DNA of 64,000 nt from Phlebiopsis flavidoalba. Taxonomy: Eukaryota > Basidiomycota > Agaricomycetes > Polyporales > Phanerochaetaceae. Where the stretch lies: positions 868,001 through 932,000 of the forward strand of contig JAOCPU010000003.1 in the NCBI GenBank assembly GCA_035772785.1, in the 5' to 3' direction. Positions 61,623 to 64,000 of this stretch are shown one piece after another. How positions within the stretch are numbered: the stretch's first letter is position 1; each line of letters opens with the position of its first letter. The notes beneath the pieces were generated by a model. That model searched no databases. It worked only from the letters and a program-made list of their open reading frames with translations, and was not told the origin of the DNA. A program made the position numbers and the translations under genes.

Positions 61623-64000
61623 TCAAGTAGAGTCGTAATGCTCCCCCCACCTGTACTGATTTATATAAATTTATACAACACGGACCCATGTAAATGCTTT
61701 ATAGTAGCGCCATTGTAGAAGCATCCATCACTATCGTGAGGTTGCCCTGAAACCATTTAGACCTTCCTAAACGGGATTTTCCCCTTAGTAGACGCCGAGT
61801 ACGCCTGGCACAGCCTCCTAGACCTCAGACGGCCCGCACGCGTGCAAGGCACATCACGTCAATGATTGCCCGCATGCTCTACAAGTGTTCTTACCCATTC
61901 TGTGGTCTCTGCAATCTGAGGTCACGCGCAAGCACACCTTTATCGGAACCGATGCCGGGCAGTGAGATAGTTCGGCGCCGGCATTTTACCCCGTCTCTCA
62001 GTGCCGGGAGACATTGCCGAGTCAGTGACGAACATTGTTCCTGTTTCTTAACAGCTTGCGTGTATATTCGGTCACGTCGGAGTTGTAGTTTGTTCAATGT
62101 CACCGCGTAGGAAGAGGTATATCTGTATGGTCGAATATGCTGGTTATACTCATGCCGATGCAATCAGTCAAGGTCTATCGAGTCTCTCTGAAGACATCAG
62201 CTCACGTTATCGTGTCCGACGTTCAGACTTCGTATAGATAACGCCAGCAACTTAGTATCCGCGAAGAACCCCCACTGAGTTGTACCTTCTTCCACTAACG
62301 GCCTGGTTGGTCAACAGACAGAAGGACAAGTCGCGACGGTATCTGCCCTGTTGCGGATGACTATGAGTGACTCACAGTCAACGAACCAGTCTCGCTGGTC
62401 TCACCAACTTTTCACCGTACATGTCAATGGGAGCGGCAAAGGGGTCCCTGGTTGCCTCGAGCCAGTAGTGTCAACTCGAGACGCTGATTCCAGGAAAGGT
62501 TGAAAGCACAAGCATAAGTGGAGGACACTAGTAGCCAAGGGCTAACAAACTCCAAGTTAGCGCTCGGCTGTCGGAAAGAAGATATCTATCGCCCCTGATA
62601 GTCATGGAAGAATATGGATGACGAAATTGGACCGCCTCAGTGGCCTGAGGTCTGCTGCGCAAATGTCAGCTCCTAAAGATTTCATACTAAAGGCATAAAC
62701 TTATGCCCCGCGACATTGGGAATCACTCACCAAGTACCTCTCCGTCTTAGGCCATGCGGAGCTGAGCTTCAAAGAATTGTCCGTTTGATATTACGCGCGT
62801 TTTTGGCCTCGTACTCAAATCAGAGCTCACAGCAGATGGCCCACCGACGTGCTGACCGCATTCATGAGAAACATCCCCGGCTTCAGTGTAACCAGGCATT
62901 ACAAGTTCAAACTGTCCCTACCCCCCCCCCCGGAAACACCACAGTACATGACGACCGCCATGGCGCGCTGAGTTGCTCATACGCACCCAAGTAGGTGATG
63001 CGCATGCAAACCAGAAGGGACGTACCATTGGTGTCAACTCTGAGATGGGACGGGCTTTGCCCATCCCGACTCGCAAGACCATGATCATGCTTGTGGACAC
63101 AATCTCATTGCTATCTGCTGGTGTTGCGGTTGCATTCGGCAGTTGAACGAAAGCTCTTCAAACTTCTACGACGTTGTCCGGGCCGAAAGTCGTTCTTCTT
63201 GGAACCCCACGGTAGGTCACTAATTATAAATCAGGATGAATTCACTCATCAAATACCCGTATAGCTGAGGAGGGAGGCCATGGGAAAGCTAGACTCATTG
63301 AGTTTTGGTGTCCCTACAATGAGATATGGACGCGTGCATCAGTGTGACACTGAGCCAGATCTCAACAACGTCTTTTTTGCGTCCAGATCTGGCTGAGGAT
63401 GTTTGTACCGTAGGTGTCATCCAGGTGGTCCGAGGACCAACGCACACTGCCGTTATTGGCACCACTCTTGCTATACAGGCCATCCGTGTCCAATTCACAG
63501 GCAAACCTGTAAATTATGCTAAACCATTCTCTCTGGCCGCCTTACTCATCTATAATCTAGTGCTCATGTACGGCAGGTGGCACAGCTCATGCCTCCCTTC
63601 ATCAATGATAACACGAATTTTAAAGGTCTGCGCGCCCAGCCGCTGGGTAGGGTTTCCTTTCGTCAATGCACAGGACGTCCCCGTGCCATGCTTTCGTCAG
63701 TACAGTTACATTATCAGATGCTTCGTCAAGCAGCACTTCGTCCGGAATCTGCGCGTCCACGGAGTGGTGCAAATTATATGACAAACCCGAGCCTACATTC
63801 CTTTCCAAGTATGCGTTAACGATCATCTTGCATGGGACAGATACCTATAGCGCATTCCTCACCAAGCGGGACCTAGTCATCCCCTTGCCAATATGTCGTA
63901 TTGTCGTGTTGGGAAATACCATTCGCGCTCTGCTAACCAGCAAGGATCCCCCCCCCCCCCCCCTTTTTTTTGATGCGCCTCATCCGTGCGCGAGTGTGTT
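61623..64000. other. Uninterpretable right end with C and T tracts
   Basis: About 2.4 kb. No recognised protein on either strand. One plus frame, 63040-63110, has a hydrophobic stretch (TMIMLVDTISLLSAGVAVAF), and 63326-63781 stays open for 151 codons without motifs. C11 tract at 62921-62931. Error density appears high, as at the left end. Confidence 0.35.
63948..63972. repeat. C16 tract followed by T8
   Basis: Sixteen C then eight T about 30 bases before the window end. Of the same kind as the G tracts at 9.4, 12.0, 13.8, 18.2 and 18.6 kb; likely technical. Confidence 0.85.

Overview
The window looks like nuclear DNA of a filamentous basidiomycete, most likely an Agaricomycete. The signs are compact eukaryotic genes broken by many short (about 45-70 bp) GT..AG introns, genes on both strands with little spacing, and protein content typical of mushrooms and polypores (RabGAP, RPAP3-type co-chaperone, F-box proteins, delta-9 desaturase fused to cytochrome b5). 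No transposon, rRNA, tRNA or CRISPR array is evident. The reading is damaged by indels. Conserved proteins jump frame every few dozen codons toward both ends and less often in the middle (about 21-53 kb), and several pure G or C tracts of 11-22 bases sit inside conserved genes. I read this as unpolished assembly error, not pseudogenes. All gene boundaries below are spans that include introns, and many starts and ends are approximate.

Left part (0-31 kb): AP-3 delta adaptin (minus, cut by the window edge), a 2-oxoglutarate/Fe(II) oxygenase (plus), two DEAH/DEVH RNA helicases head to head across about 190 bp (a DHX57-like protein on minus, the splicing helicase Prp22/DHX8 on plus), an M19 dipeptidase (minus) divergent from an RPAP3-like TPR protein (plus), an F-box protein (minus), aminodeoxychorismate lyase-like class IV aminotransferase (minus), an unknown Ser/Pro-rich protein behind a TATA box (plus), a zinc-finger gene (minus) and a TBC RabGAP (plus).

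Middle (32-51 kb): a small basic-tailed protein, a poorly readable membrane-protein locus, a fucosyltransferase-like glycosyltransferase, an F-box/LRR-like protein, an NR2C2AP-like discoidin-fold protein, a protein tyrosine phosphatase, then a block built from two quinone oxidoreductase paralogs facing each other and interleaved with a tandem family of genes that share a Cys/His zinc-finger-like N-terminus and a helical C-terminal domain. One member also carries a helix-turn-helix. A diverged copy lies at 27 kb and a probable one at 54 kb. I do not recognise this family by name, and it is the most interesting content of the window.

Right part (51-64 kb): a small coiled-coil protein, inositol-pentakisphosphate 2-kinase (IPK1), the probable sixth family member, an ING-type PHD-finger protein, and an acyl-CoA delta-9 desaturase with a C-terminal cytochrome b5 domain. 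The last 2.4 kb is not interpretable. Most genes are housekeeping (vesicle traffic, splicing, chaperone assembly, folate, inositol phosphate, lipid and chromatin functions) and do not form one pathway.
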